A DNA stretch of 64,000 nt from JAEWWD01 sp964440115 (GTDB lineage Bacteria; Bacillota; Clostridia; Christensenellales; CAG-138): positions 148,544 through 212,543 of the forward strand of contig CAYTPV010000008.1 in assembly GCA_964440115.1 (NCBI GenBank), given 5' to 3'. Below, piece by piece: positions 33,361 through 41,843 of the stretch. The first letter of the stretch is position 1; each line of letters begins with the position of its first letter. A program made the position numbers and the translations under genes. The notes under the pieces were generated by a model. That model saw only the letters and a list, made by a program, of their open reading frames with translations, did not search any database and was not told the origin of the DNA.

Positions 33361-33460
33361 CGGATACGCCGGGGGCTTTGCCCCCGGTCCCCCACCAAAG
33401 GGACACGTCCCTTTGGAAACCCAAGCCGCAAACGTCAATAGACGTTTGCGAGGGAGATAC
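33361..33460. repeat. GC-hairpin cluster inside the dnaA-dnaN spacer
   Basis: Consecutive hairpins: GGGGGCTTTGCCCCC, AAAGGGACACGTCCCTTT, and CAAACGTCAATAGACGTTTG. The AAGGGAC/GTCCCTT stem is shared with the elements at 33597 and 47526. An AT-rich stretch follows (33490-33560). Confidence 0.7.
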
Positions 33461-33596
33461 AATATTCAAAGTATGCCTGACGGGGAAACCAAGTTTCCCC
33501 ATATCATTATAATATAGAATCCTTATGTTAATACAATAGATTGCGAATGAAAAAATCCTGTGACGTTTGGGTAAGCGCAATGTAAGGCTTTATTCT

Positions 33597-33692
33597 CCCC
33601 CTCAAAGCGGCTGTGCCGCTTTGATTTTAGGGATTCTCAAGGGACAATGTCCCTTGAGCGGGAGCTCGAGGGCAGAGCCCTCGTACGTGCTA
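33597..33692. repeat. Hairpin repeat at the dnaA 3' end
   Basis: CAAAGCGG..CCGCTTTG, then GGGATTCTCAAGGGAC..GTCCCTTGAGCGGG and GAGGGCAGAGCCCTC. The middle and last modules recur at 47526-47582 after iorB. Located 4-100 bases after dnaA, it probably serves as its terminator. Confidence 0.8.
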
Positions 33693-33695
33693 TCC

Positions 33696-35006
33696 TCACT
33701 GCGCCATCAATCTCTTTTTCAGATCCGCTATAGTGGAAGCGAGCGCGGCGTCGACCTTCAGCTGTTCGGTGATTTTCTCGTGCGCGTGCATGACTGTGGT
33801 GTGGTTGCGCCCGCCGAATACCTCGCCGATCTTGGGCAGGCTCCAATCCGTCATGCAGCGGGAAAGATACATGGCGATCTGGCGCGGGAACGCGACTTCC
33901 TGATCCCTGCGCTTGGCGGAGAACGCGTCGACAGACAGGCTGTAGTACGCGGCGACGGTTTCCTGTATGATCTGCGGCGTCAATACGCGCGGCGCGTCGT
34001 CGGGGATCATATCCTTCAACGCGGCGGCGGCGACGCGGATATCGAGCTCTACGCGGTTGAACTTGGCGTAGGCCACAACGCGCGTGAGGAAGCCTTCGAG
34101 CTCACGGATGTTCGACTGTACGCGCTCGGCGATGAATTCAAGCACCGCGTCGGGCACGAGTATGTTTTCTTCGTTGGCGCGCCGCTTTAAAATCGCAATA
34201 CGCGTTTCAAGATCCGGCGGCTGGATATCCGCAATAAGCCCCCATTCAAAGCGGGAGCGTAACCGTTCCTCGAGCTGCGCGATTTCGCGGGGCGGCTTGT
34301 CCGAGCTGATGACGATTTGCTTGTTGGCGGTGTGCAGCGCGTTGAATGTGTGGAAGAACTCTTCCTGCACGCCCTCTTTGCGCGCGATGAACTGAATATC
34401 GTCCACCATCAGCACATCGACATTGCGGTACCGGTTGCGGAATTCCCGGTTGCGGTTAGAGGAGATCGACTGTATCATTTCGTTGGTGAATGTCTCGCTG
34501 GTAACGTACATGACGCGCGCGCGCGGGTTCTGTTCGCGCACGTGGTGGCCGATGGCGTGCATTAAGTGCGTTTTGCCCAGTCCCACGCCGCCGTACAGGA
34601 ACAGCGGGTTATATGCCTTGGCGGGGTTCTGCGCCACGGCGATAGCGGCGGCGTGCGCGAAATAATTCGAGCCGCCGATAACGAACGTATTGAAGGTATA
34701 CTTGGAAAACAGATTGCAGGAATAATCGCCCGCTTCATCGCGGACATAATTGCCGCGGTCGCCGGGCAGCACGATCTGCACGGTTTCGACGGCGTTGTGT
34801 GCGCGCGCGGCGCAGGTACGGATGGTGACGATATAAAATGTCTCGATGGTGGACTGAATCATTTCGTTGGGCGCCTGCAGTACGAGCGTTGATCCCACGA
34901 GCGCAAGCGGCGATAGCACATCGATAAACGTGTTATAGCTGACGCCGTTGACTTCCGCCCTGAGCAGCTCGCAGGTACGCTGCCAGATCGCCTTTGCCTG
35001 ATCCAT
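33696..35006 (-). CDS. dnaA: Chromosomal replication initiator DnaA
   Basis: The product has 436 residues, with GGGGA before ATG 35006. Domain I is at about 1-75 and linker domain II is short. The AAA+ domain has Walker A GGVGLGKTH (139-147) and Walker B VLMVDDIQF (about 198-206). The DNA-binding domain IV has signature GRNHTTV at 399-405. It binds DnaA boxes and, as an ATP filament, the DnaA-trios in the spacer behind it. Two terminator-like hairpins precede the gene at 35029-35095. Confidence 0.98.
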   Translation of the reverse strand: MDQAKAIWQRTCELLRAEVNGVSYNTFIDVLSPLALVGSTLVLQAPNEMIQSTIETFYIVTIRTCAARAHNAVETVQIVLPGDRGNYVRDEAGDYSCNLFSKYTFNTFVIGGSNYFAHAAAIAVAQNPAKAYNPLFLYGGVGLGKTHLMHAIGHHVREQNPRARVMYVTSETFTNEMIQSISSNRNREFRNRYRNVDVLMVDDIQFIARKEGVQEEFFHTFNALHTANKQIVISSDKPPREIAQLEERLRSRFEWGLIADIQPPDLETRIAILKRRANEENILVPDAVLEFIAERVQSNIRELEGFLTRVVAYAKFNRVELDIRVAAAALKDMIPDDAPRVLTPQIIQETVAAYYSLSVDAFSAKRRDQEVAFPRQIAMYLSRCMTDWSLPKIGEVFGGRNHTTVMHAHEKITEQLKVDAALASTIADLKKRLMAQ

Positions 35007-35028
35007 TCAAGTCCCCCGTTCCCATACT

Positions 35029-35095
35029 AAAACCCGGGCGTATGCGCCCGGTGCATTTTGCCGCTAAAAAAACCGCCCGCGAGCGGATGGGACAT
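35029..35095 (-). terminator. Two terminator-like hairpins upstream of dnaA
   Basis: On the minus strand: CCGCTCGCGGGCGGTTTTTTTAGCGG, then ACCGGGCGCATACGCCCGGGTTTTAG. Both lie between the likely promoter area and the dnaA start, with no gene upstream to end. They could attenuate dnaA expression or be relics of a lost upstream gene. Confidence 0.6.
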
Positions 35096-35355
35096 ACACC
35101 AGTGACAGCTGTATGTCCTTTTCAGATATGATAACAAACCGGCAGGCAAAAAACAAGGTAAACTTGGGTGTATAGGGGCATTGCGGCGCATATCGGGAAT
35201 AATTCTGAGAACCAAAAACCCAAGTAAAACGGGCGATTTGCGCGTGCGGCACACTGGATAAAAATTGGAAATATCCGGCAGAGATAAAGTGCTGCTGCAT
35301 TGTCTTATGCGAAACTTTGTAAATATCAGTTATTGATATACCTGTCGGGTGGTTC

Positions 35356-35575
35356 AAGGTATCGCCGCTTCAGCGGCGACGATAATATTTTATTGCGAGG
35401 GGGCTTCGCCCCCTCGCCTCCCCCAAGAACGGGTACTTGCTATGCACCCCTGCGAGTTTATTTTGATCGTCATGCAAAGGGGGGCGTACTACGCAGGGTT
35501 TTGTATTCTTGGGGGGACAGGGGGCTAAGCGACAAGAGCCGTTAGCACACCTGTATAAGAATATGGCGATGCCCA
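35356..35575. repeat. GTATCG element with decayed tail
   Basis: The head is AAGGTATCGCCGCTTCAGCGGCGACGA, then a GAGGGGGCTTCGCCCCCTC hairpin, a shared stretch (GTACTTGCTATGCACCCCTGCGAGTTTATT), and a damaged right half (GGGGGCTAAGCGAC..GTTAGCACACC, ATGGCGATGCC). It is preceded by CGGGTGGTTC. It is a partial tandem duplicate of the next element. Confidence 0.8.
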
Positions 35576-35624
35576 CAGACGTTAATTGTTGTGAATAGCC
35601 GTTTGTATTCCTGCCGGGTGGTTC

Positions 35625-35903
35625 AAGGTATCGCCGCCTCAGCGGCGACGACTATTTTTATTGCGAGGGGGCGAAGCCCCCTCGTCTCCCCCAAGAACGG
35701 TACTTGCTATGCACCCCTGCGAGTTTATTGCTATACACGCCAATCGTTCTCTCATCCGGGGGATAGGCTGCGATACCAATTCGATCCCCGGTATACAGTC
35801 AATCGTATTCACTTAAGGGGGAACAGTGGGGCTAAAGCGGCCAAAGCCGCTTAGCCCCACTGTATAATAATATTCGTCGCCGCTAATAAAGCGGCGATAC
35901 CTT
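35625..35903. repeat. GTATCG element, complete copy
   Basis: The head is AAGGTATCGCCGCCTCAGCGGCGACGA. The hairpins are GAGGGGGCGAAGCCCCCTC and GTGGGGCTAAAGCGG..CCGCTTAGCCCCAC. The tail TCGTCGCCGC..GCGGCGATACCTT ends 80 bases before the next gene. The left half and its CGGGTGGTTC flank repeat those of the element at 35356. Confidence 0.85.
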
Positions 35904-35982
35904 AAAAATCTCCCGCCGTGTTTTTAACCCGATTGGAAATGGTAAATATAAAATGACCTACATACCGAAAGGGGAATTGACT

Positions 35983-36201
35983 ATGGCTTCCGAGAACGAA
36001 ACAAACGTCAGATTTATCTGCCCCGTCTGCAACGTATCGATGGATCACACCTATACGCAGGCAGAGCTGATCAACAGCAAAGCGCTCGAATTCGCCTGTG
36101 AGCGCTGCGGATCATCCTGCACGCCAACCCCCGCCGCCTTGGACGCAGCAGAAAAAGACACCATCGCGCAGATGAAGAAGGACTTTGCTGATAAACATTA
36201 A
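35983..36201 (+). CDS. Small zinc-ribbon-like protein
   Basis: The product has 72 residues from ATG 35983 (AAAGGGG upstream). It has two CxxC knuckles, CPVC at about 15 and CERC at about 40, as in a zinc ribbon, followed by an acidic/Lys helix (LDAAEKDTIAQMKKDFADKH). There is one further Cys next to CERC. No enzyme domain. It may bind nucleic acid or a protein partner. It is monocistronic. Confidence 0.7.
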   Translation: MASENETNVRFICPVCNVSMDHTYTQAELINSKALEFACERCGSSCTPTPAALDAAEKDTIAQMKKDFADKH

Positions 36202-36234
36202 ATAGTACTGACATATCGCCGTTATAGGTTTTAT

Positions 36235-36360
36235 TCGCTCGCGGGCGGCGTGTACGCCGCGAGCGCAAAGCCTTGCCGGGCCAAGGCTTTCCTTGCAGAG
36301 ACCGCCGACCGCGCAGTGCGCAGGCGGTCTCTGTAAGGTAGTCAAAGCTGAAGGCTTTGA
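36235..36360. repeat. Triple-hairpin repeat, single copy
   Basis: CGCTCGCGG..CCGCGAGCG, AAGCCTTG..CAAGGCTT, and AGAGACCGCC..GGCGGTCTCT stand one after another, with a TCAAAGC..GCTTTGA stem at the end. The three stems occur in inverse order in the tandem copies at 52531-52817. Confidence 0.85.
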
Positions 36361-36407
36361 CATTGCACCTTGATGAAATGCCGAAAATCCAAGGATTTTC
36401 GACGAAG

Positions 36408-36468
36408 TTCAAAACAGTGCCACCGGCACTGTTTTGAAATAAAAAGCCGCCCGTTAACGGGCGGCTAA
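36408..36468. terminator. Two adjacent terminator hairpins
   Basis: TTCAAAACAGTGCC, AC, CGGCACTGTTTTGAA, then AAAAGCCGCCCGTTAACGGGCGGCT. Both are symmetric with A/T-rich flanks, so they can work in either direction. Confidence 0.75.
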
Positions 36469-36772
36469 CATGCCGGCGCAAGGAAACATGATCTCGCACC
36501 GTACACACAGGAGGCTATCCTTATCATAACAATAATGCCAATACGTGTAAATGTCGAACGATGTCGATTTTCAATATTTGTTTTTCAGTCATTTCAAACA
36601 TCCCCAAATACTCTTAAATAGCTTTATCAATTCTTCGCTTTGCGCTGCCGCTGCATTCACAGGATGCAGTCTGCCTGCTGAGGCGTTCAGGCAGAAATGC
36701 CCCGAATTTGCCGCCGGGCCTGGCTTCTGTTACAATCTGGGTAAGCAATCAATCTACAAAGGAGCGGCGGCA

Positions 36773-37336
36773 ATGAACATACTCGTGTTATCCGGCAATC
36801 CCAAGAAGGACGGGCTTTGCCAATCGGTGATCGACCAGGCAGTGGCGGGCGCGCACGACGGCGGCGCAAATGTGGAGGAGATCCGCCTGTGCGAAAGTAA
36901 GCTCGTACGCTGCGCCGTATGCGGCGACGGCTGGGGAATCTGCAAGGCGCAGCATATCTGTGTCTACGGTAAAGATGGATTCGCCGAAATCAGCGAAAAG
37001 GTCGCCCAGGCCGACGCGGTGATCATCGCCACGCCGGTGTATTGGTGGGAGGTCTCCGAAGCGCTCAAAAGTTTTATGGATCGGTTCCGCCGCTGCAATT
37101 TCGGGGAAAAGGGCAGGCTTTCGGGCAAGCAGACGCTGCTCATCGCATCGGCGGGCGGCACCGGCAACGGGATATTGCACTGCATGGAGCAGCTGGAACA
37201 ATTCTGTAAGCATACGGGCGCGCCCGTATTCGATATGATCGGTGTGAATCGTTGGAGCGGCGATTATAAACGCGCGATGGCGTATGCGGCGGCAAAGGCT
37301 ATGGCGCAGGGAAGGAAGAACGGGGATAGCCTGTAA
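36773..37336 (+). CDS. NADPH-dependent FMN reductase / iron-sulfur flavoprotein-like
   Basis: The product has 187 residues from ATG 36773 (AAAGGAG upstream). It has a flavodoxin-like fold: the phosphate loop LSGNPKKDGLCQSVID binds FMN, and ATPVYWWEVSEALKSFMDR is the typical second flavin contact. A cysteine array CAVCGDGWGICKAQHIC (CX2CX6CX5C) follows residue 44. It resembles, but does not exactly match, the CX2CX2CX5C cluster motif of iron-sulfur flavoproteins. It probably transfers electrons from NAD(P)H or ferredoxin to quinones or O2. It is monocistronic. Confidence 0.85.
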   Translation: MNILVLSGNPKKDGLCQSVIDQAVAGAHDGGANVEEIRLCESKLVRCAVCGDGWGICKAQHICVYGKDGFAEISEKVAQADAVIIATPVYWWEVSEALKSFMDRFRRCNFGEKGRLSGKQTLLIASAGGTGNGILHCMEQLEQFCKHTGAPVFDMIGVNRWSGDYKRAMAYAAAKAMAQGRKNGDSL

Positions 37337-37342
37337 AAGAGG

Positions 37343-37370
37343 AAACCGCCGCCCCATGGGCGGCGGTTTT
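37343..37370. terminator. Terminator after the flavoprotein gene
   Basis: AAACCGCCGCCC, CATG, GGCGGCGGTTTT, 7 bases after the stop. A decayed GTATCG head (AGGTATCGGCGC) follows at 37404. Confidence 0.88.
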
Positions 37371-37446
37371 GAGGATATCCACGATATCCAGTCGGCTGGT
37401 TTTAGGTATCGGCGCATACGCCCTCGGCGGGTAATGCCTCCTCAGC

Positions 37447-38298
37447 TTATGCGTACAGTTCTTTGAGATCGTCGAGCGTAAAGGAAGAACGGGTATCCTT
37501 ATCGAGCGCCTTTTCACCGGGGATGGAGACCTGCCCGCCGCCATACGTCAGCACGAGCGTAATATCCGAATGATTGGCCAGAGTCCGCATAACGAAGCGC
37601 GGCATATCCGTCAATGTGCCCAGATCCACCTGCACGACGCTGTTTTCCTGTGCGGCGCAGATAAGCGCGCAGACCTGTTTCCAGAACGCAAATTCCGCTG
37701 CATTCTGCTTTGTGGAGTTGCTCTCCCCGCCGGAGGATATATGGCCTATAAAGTAATAAATGGTGCCATTCCAGATCCGGGGAGAATACGACTCGCCCAT
37801 AAATTCCGGCAATCCTTTTCCAATCCCGGCGGTGATGGTGATGTTGTCGTCGCCATAAGAGGCATCCCCGTTGGTATAGTGAAGAACTTCTTGGCTATTT
37901 GTTGTGGTGATAAAAAAACCGTATGTCTGCCCGGGCTTTAACTGCAAATCATCAATATCCAGCGAAGTGGGAAGTCCTACTCCGTTGGAAGAAACCGCGT
38001 GAGTTCCCAGCGACGTCCAGCCCTCTGCGGAGTATTCGCCTGCCTCATAACTTCCATCCCGATAATATACTTTGACATTGATCGTTTCACCCGAGTTGCT
38101 GAGGTTGATATCAAACCCTCGGATGGTCACTTCGTTGTTCTCGGACACGACGACGTTGAACATGTTTCCGGATTGCGAGTTGCCGCCTTCAAATGTCGTG
38201 GTCAGAGATTGCTGATCCTCCGCGAGCGCGGCCTGCGAGAAAAGGCACAGCACCAACAGGGAAGTTAGAACAAATGAAACGATCTTACGTAATTTCAA
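37447..38298 (-). CDS. Exported protein of unknown function
   Basis: The product has 283 residues, starting with TTG at 38298 (GGAGGT 7 bases upstream). The signal peptide has cleavage near ALAEDQ. Residues about 30-125 form a beta-sandwich (TTTFEGGNSQSGNMFNVVV, VTIRGFDINLSNSGETINVKVYYRDGSYEAGEYSAEGWTSLG) like adhesive or carbohydrate-binding ectodomains. The C-terminal half (FAFWKQVCALICAAQENSVVQVDLGTLTDMPRFVMRTLANHSDITLVLTYGG) resembles a segment common in large clostridial surface proteins. No anchor is visible, so it is probably secreted. Confidence 0.75.
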   Translation of the reverse strand: MKLRKIVSFVLTSLLVLCLFSQAALAEDQQSLTTTFEGGNSQSGNMFNVVVSENNEVTIRGFDINLSNSGETINVKVYYRDGSYEAGEYSAEGWTSLGTHAVSSNGVGLPTSLDIDDLQLKPGQTYGFFITTTNSQEVLHYTNGDASYGDDNITITAGIGKGLPEFMGESYSPRIWNGTIYYFIGHISSGGESNSTKQNAAEFAFWKQVCALICAAQENSVVQVDLGTLTDMPRFVMRTLANHSDITLVLTYGGGQVSIPGEKALDKDTRSSFTLDDLKELYA

Positions 38299-38647
38299 AA
38301 ATGCTACCTCCAACTTCTTTCAAATTTGGCTATTCCGGCCTGCATCCGAGCAGATACTGTGCTCGCTTTTTAGCCGGTTGCACGCTAAAATGATAGACCG
38401 GTACTCATATTATAGAAGAATAACATGGCAATATAGAGTTTAACGGAATTTGTCTGTGTATGCAAGAATTCGCTCCGGCGCAAGTTCCGATGCAGGATGG
38501 GGCTGCTGCTTAAAGGGCGGGCCTGATTTACGAGTTATGCATAAGGTTGCTGCGCATATTGTGAATAACAGCTGCCGCCGCGGACGGATTGCATAGCCGG
38601 CATTCATCGCGGGAAAAGTATGGGCAAAAGCAGGGAGGAAAAATGCT

Positions 38648-38773
38648 ATGTCCAATGATTACCCCATCGCAAAAATCAATAAAGAAGATATCCAGAAGAT
38701 CATAGAAGCGGAACAGAGGCTCAAAACCGCAGGCGGCAAGGACGTCATACTCATCGCGTATGAAGGGGATTGA
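38648..38773 (+). CDS. Small acidic conserved-type protein (41 aa)
   Basis: It is too short for usual gene finders. GGGAGG stands 9 bases before ATG 38648. The frame reads MSNDYPIAKINKEDIQKII, continues EAEQRLKTAGGKDVILIAYEGD, and stops with TGA. A strong terminator follows 30 bases later at 38806. The helix-turn-strand pattern with a ...VILIAYE ending looks like a genuine small clostridial protein. Function unknown. Confidence 0.7.
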   Translation: MSNDYPIAKINKEDIQKIIEAEQRLKTAGGKDVILIAYEGD

Positions 38774-38805
38774 CTGGATGGAAACTGCCAGAGGCAGTGA
38801 TGGAA

Positions 38806-38842
38806 AAAGGACCCGCGCCGTCACAAGGCTGCGGGTCTTTTG
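38806..38842 (+). terminator. Terminator of the 41-residue gene
   Basis: AAAGGACCCGC, a 12-base loop, GCGGGTCTTTTG. Confidence 0.85.
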
Positions 38843-38876
38843 TGCATAACTATCTGATGTGATGCCGGGTGGTTGC

Positions 38877-39304
38877 AAGGTATCGGCGCATACTGCGCCG
38901 ACGAGAATTTATTTTATTTAATAGCGGGCGGGCTTACGCAGTTCGCAATGGTCGTATACGTTGCAGTAGGGGCTGCATCCGTATACTTCCTTGCTCACTG
39001 GTCTTCTCGTGCCCGGGGCATTCGCAACCAAATGCCCGTTTCAGCCTGCGAACAATTCACAGGGTTGTTCGCTGCCTGCGGCATCGGCCTCAACCCCGCT
39101 TTTTTCGCCACAGGCGGCGCTCGGCTCCGACTCCCCGCTCCCCCTAGGGGATCAAAGCGCTATGTAAATCGTGCATAAGCCATTTGCTTATACCTATGCT
39201 ACGTATTTCAACGGAGCTGGATCAAGTAAGGAGCACTGGGGGGAACGTAAGTTCCCCCCAGTATAGAAAAATATTCGTCGACGCCCCAGAGGGCGGCGAT
39301 ACCT
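38877..39304. repeat. GTATCG element, longest complete copy
   Basis: The head is AAGGTATCGGCGC..GCGCCGACGA. The inner module TACGCAGTTCGCAATGGTCG .. CTCACTGGTCTT .. CGGCTCCGACTCCCC is shared with 3044 and 24881. It has a GGGGGGAACG..CGTTCCCCCC-type hairpin, and the tail ends at 39304, one base from the stop codon of the next gene. CGGGTGGTTG precedes the head. Confidence 0.85.
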
Positions 39305-40600
39305 CTATAGATTTTTCTTAAACGCCTCCAACATGACCGGCTTGGTCATGCCGTACTCACGTATGGGCAGAACGTATCCTTTGTCGTTGATCTCGAATGC
39401 ACTGAAATACGCTTCGTCGGTCAGCCGATAAATACCTTTTGCATCCTTCTTCAGGAACAGCACATACGAGCGGCCTTTTTCCAGCACGTCCGGCATGGCT
39501 GTGACGCTGATGGTGCCCTTAAGCGAGCCGCGAATGTTATCACCTACGGCAACCGTGTACACGCCGGGAATATCCTTGGTGGTGGGTACGCTCTTCACGA
39601 CGCCCGTCAGTACGGCAGTGGATGCGACGCGAAGCGACTTAGGGGAGGCGGGGGTTTTCCCATCCGGCTCTACCCTTTGCGCAGGGTTTTTATATATGGC
39701 GGTGTTCCGGGGTGAGAAAAAGCCGCCGAGTATGCCGGCAGGGTAAAAATTGCGGTAATACAGTCTTCCAAATACTTGTTGCGCGCTACCGCAATAAAGC
39801 GCGAGCATATTGCTATCGTCATTGAAAAAATAGGTCGAAGCAAACAGCGTATCTACATATACCAGGGCGGAGCCGGTAACAACCGTAGTCCCGCGTATCA
39901 TGGATTTGGCCTTTTCGTAGTCTTTCTTGTTATCGAATCGATACAACGTCAGGGATTCCCCTTCTTTGCTCAGCACGGCGCGCGTTTTTGTGGCCCGGGG
40001 CGCGCCGGAAAATACAAAACGTACTTTTTCGGTGGTGAAACCCTTCGCATCCGGAAAAACCCCGCGTATCCATTTTTCGTTGGATATCCTGATGGGGTCG
40101 CATCCGTCGCCCATGGTTACATAATCCGACCCGATGATTCGCACGCGATCTTTATACTTTGCGAAATAGGTGCGCGCGGCTTGTTCTCCGCCGTAATACA
40201 CGCCAATCTCCACACAGTTGTCTTCCTCATCCACGCCACCCATGGCAAAATCAAACCCGGCCTTGCCGCTCATTTTTACGGCCTCGTCGCAGATTTTTTC
40301 TAGCTCCGCATACGTATATTTGGCATTTTTAATAGTGAGCGCGTCGGGTCTTCTCACCATGGCCCGTATCTCGTATTTTCGTGCGCTGGAAGGATTAACG
40401 AGCAGAAGTACTACGCCTTTTTGGTCTTTTGTGATGTATAGTCCAGCGAAATCAGCGTCCTCGCGAAGGACGCCGAGTGTACCGGCCGACTCTAACGCAT
40501 CGTCGTATGTGAGGGCGGGGTTTTTTGCCATGGCGGGTGCGGGTAGTGCACCTATCAACAGGATTAAGCACAACAGCGCGCAGAAAAGACGTTTGGTCAT
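39305..40600 (-). CDS. Exported protein of unknown function
   Basis: The product has 431 residues from ATG 40600 (GGAGG 8 bases upstream). The signal peptide ends near APAMAKN. It has no membrane anchor and no family is recognised. It carries several mixed alpha/beta stretches (YDDALESAGTLGVLREDADFAGLYITKDQ, EEDNCVEIGVYYGGEQAARTYFAKYKDRVRIIGSDYVTMG). A C-terminal part with LTGVVKSVPTTKDIPGVYTVAVGDNIRGSLKGTISV and GRSYVLFLKKD resembles small OB-like ectodomains found in Bacillota exported proteins. The stop codon touches the preceding repeat. Confidence 0.75.
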   Translation of the reverse strand: MTKRLFCALLCLILLIGALPAPAMAKNPALTYDDALESAGTLGVLREDADFAGLYITKDQKGVVLLLVNPSSARKYEIRAMVRRPDALTIKNAKYTYAELEKICDEAVKMSGKAGFDFAMGGVDEEDNCVEIGVYYGGEQAARTYFAKYKDRVRIIGSDYVTMGDGCDPIRISNEKWIRGVFPDAKGFTTEKVRFVFSGAPRATKTRAVLSKEGESLTLYRFDNKKDYEKAKSMIRGTTVVTGSALVYVDTLFASTYFFNDDSNMLALYCGSAQQVFGRLYYRNFYPAGILGGFFSPRNTAIYKNPAQRVEPDGKTPASPKSLRVASTAVLTGVVKSVPTTKDIPGVYTVAVGDNIRGSLKGTISVTAMPDVLEKGRSYVLFLKKDAKGIYRLTDEAYFSAFEINDKGYVLPIREYGMTKPVMLEAFKKNL

Positions 40601-40715
40601 GGGGGGAGTCCTCCATATACCTTTTTTTATATAACGAAGCAGAAGAGGATTTCGTTGCATATTTTATAGAAATTATGGTAACAGTTTCCGTTTAACTATC
40701 TGGCCAGGTGGTTTT

Positions 40716-40919
40716 AAGGTATCGCCGCCATTTGGCGGCGACGATAATTATTCTATACTGGGGGGAACTTGCGTTCCCCCCAGTGCCCCCTTCCTAAGCT
40801 TGCTCCCGAAGCTATTCATTCAGGCTCTTTCCCCACGGGGGGACAGGGGGGCTAAGCGGCCGCAGCCGATTAGCCCCCCTGTCTAAAAATATTCGTCGCC
40901 CCAGAGGGGGCGATACCTT
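40716..40919. repeat. GTATCG element, complete copy
   Basis: The head is AAGGTATCGCCGCCATTTGGCGGCGACGA. The hairpins are GGGGGGAACTTGCGTTCCCCCC and GGGGGGCTAAGCGG..CCGATTAGCCCCCC. The tail TCGTCGCCCC..GGGGGCGATACCTT ends 4 bases before the ydeI-like stop. Confidence 0.88.
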
Positions 40920-40923
40920 GTTT

Positions 40924-41514
40924 CTAATCGTGCAATCCCCTTCCCGCGAGTATCTGCGGGATCACCTTCTCCACGCGCGCTTCTCGGGTTTTGGATTGCT
41001 TGGGTTCGGAGAAGTACAATAGATATCCCCGCTGGCGGCCGGGGGTCAGCGCGTCGAACGCCTTTTTCAGATCCGAATTTTCCTCGCACTTCTTCTGAAA
41101 CTCTTCAGGGATTTCATACTCTGCCGTCGGTTTAAACTCCACTTTCAGGCCGGATTTTTCCGCCGCGATGGCTTCCTGCAGGTAGGCTTTGAGTATGAGC
41201 CGCATTGTGGATATCTCCTGCACGCCGGTGAAGCGGATCTGTCTGCTTGCCTGCGTATGCTCCGTCTGCGAGAGGAGGATGCCCTCAGGGTCGCGAAGCA
41301 GAGAGCCCCTCACAAACAGCAGCGCGCAGTATTCCTTGAATACGTGGATCAATACCACATTGCTTTTCTCAAGCGTATAGCAGGGCACGCCCCACTTGAA
41401 TTCCTCGGTGAGGTCGCAGTCTAACACGATGGATCGGAGCAGCTTGAGTTCATCCCGCCACTTTTCGGATTTTTCTATATAAGCGTCGACGAGGGGGTTG
41501 AGTTCGTTTGTCAT
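40924..41514 (-). CDS. YdeI/OmdA-family protein
   Basis: The product has 196 residues, with AAAGGAG before the ATG. The N-terminal 115 residues form a DUF1801-like (YdhG/Fra) domain (WRDELKLLRSIVLDCDLTEEFKWGVPCYTLEKSNVVLIHVFKEYCALLFVRG). The C-terminal part is the YdeI/OmpD-associated domain ending GRQRGYLLYFSEPKQSKTREARVEKVIPQILAGRGL. The family is cytoplasmic with a poorly defined role (peptide resistance, iron handling). A second DUF1801 protein is at 43599. Confidence 0.88.
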   Translation of the reverse strand: MTNELNPLVDAYIEKSEKWRDELKLLRSIVLDCDLTEEFKWGVPCYTLEKSNVVLIHVFKEYCALLFVRGSLLRDPEGILLSQTEHTQASRQIRFTGVQEISTMRLILKAYLQEAIAAEKSGLKVEFKPTAEYEIPEEFQKKCEENSDLKKAFDALTPGRQRGYLLYFSEPKQSKTREARVEKVIPQILAGRGLHD

Positions 41515-41641
41515 AAAGGATGGCTCCTTTCGTTTAGCGGGGATGGATGGTTTTCTGTATTACTGTTGTGCCGGGATAAGCTGAATATACACGCGCGCGG
41601 GATTTTTGAAACGGGCTTTATGCGCTGTGGGGATGGGCAAC

Positions 41642-41730
41642 AGGTATCGCCGCCTGCTGAGGCGTCGACGAATTTCTTTTATAGTGGGGCTGTGGCGGCT
41701 GCGGCCGCACAGCCCCACTTAACCCCCGGA
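41642..41730. repeat. GTATCG element, head only
   Basis: AGGTATCGCCGCC..GGCGTCGACGA, then GTGGGGCTGTGGCGG..CCGCACAGCCCCAC. Confidence 0.85.
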
Positions 41731-41843
41731 AGAGAGGGATGCACCGCATATAGGAAGAAACCCGTCCAAAAGATAAGCCCGCACGCCTCATCAAAAAATT
41801 ACGCCCGGAATATGATTCACTGAAAGAACAGGAGGGCGATGAT

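Noticed and set aside
35040..35350. Region upstream of dnaA as the main origin
   Set aside because: Only weak 9-mers (for example CTGGATAAA) and no triplet array; the dnaA-dnaN spacer has both.
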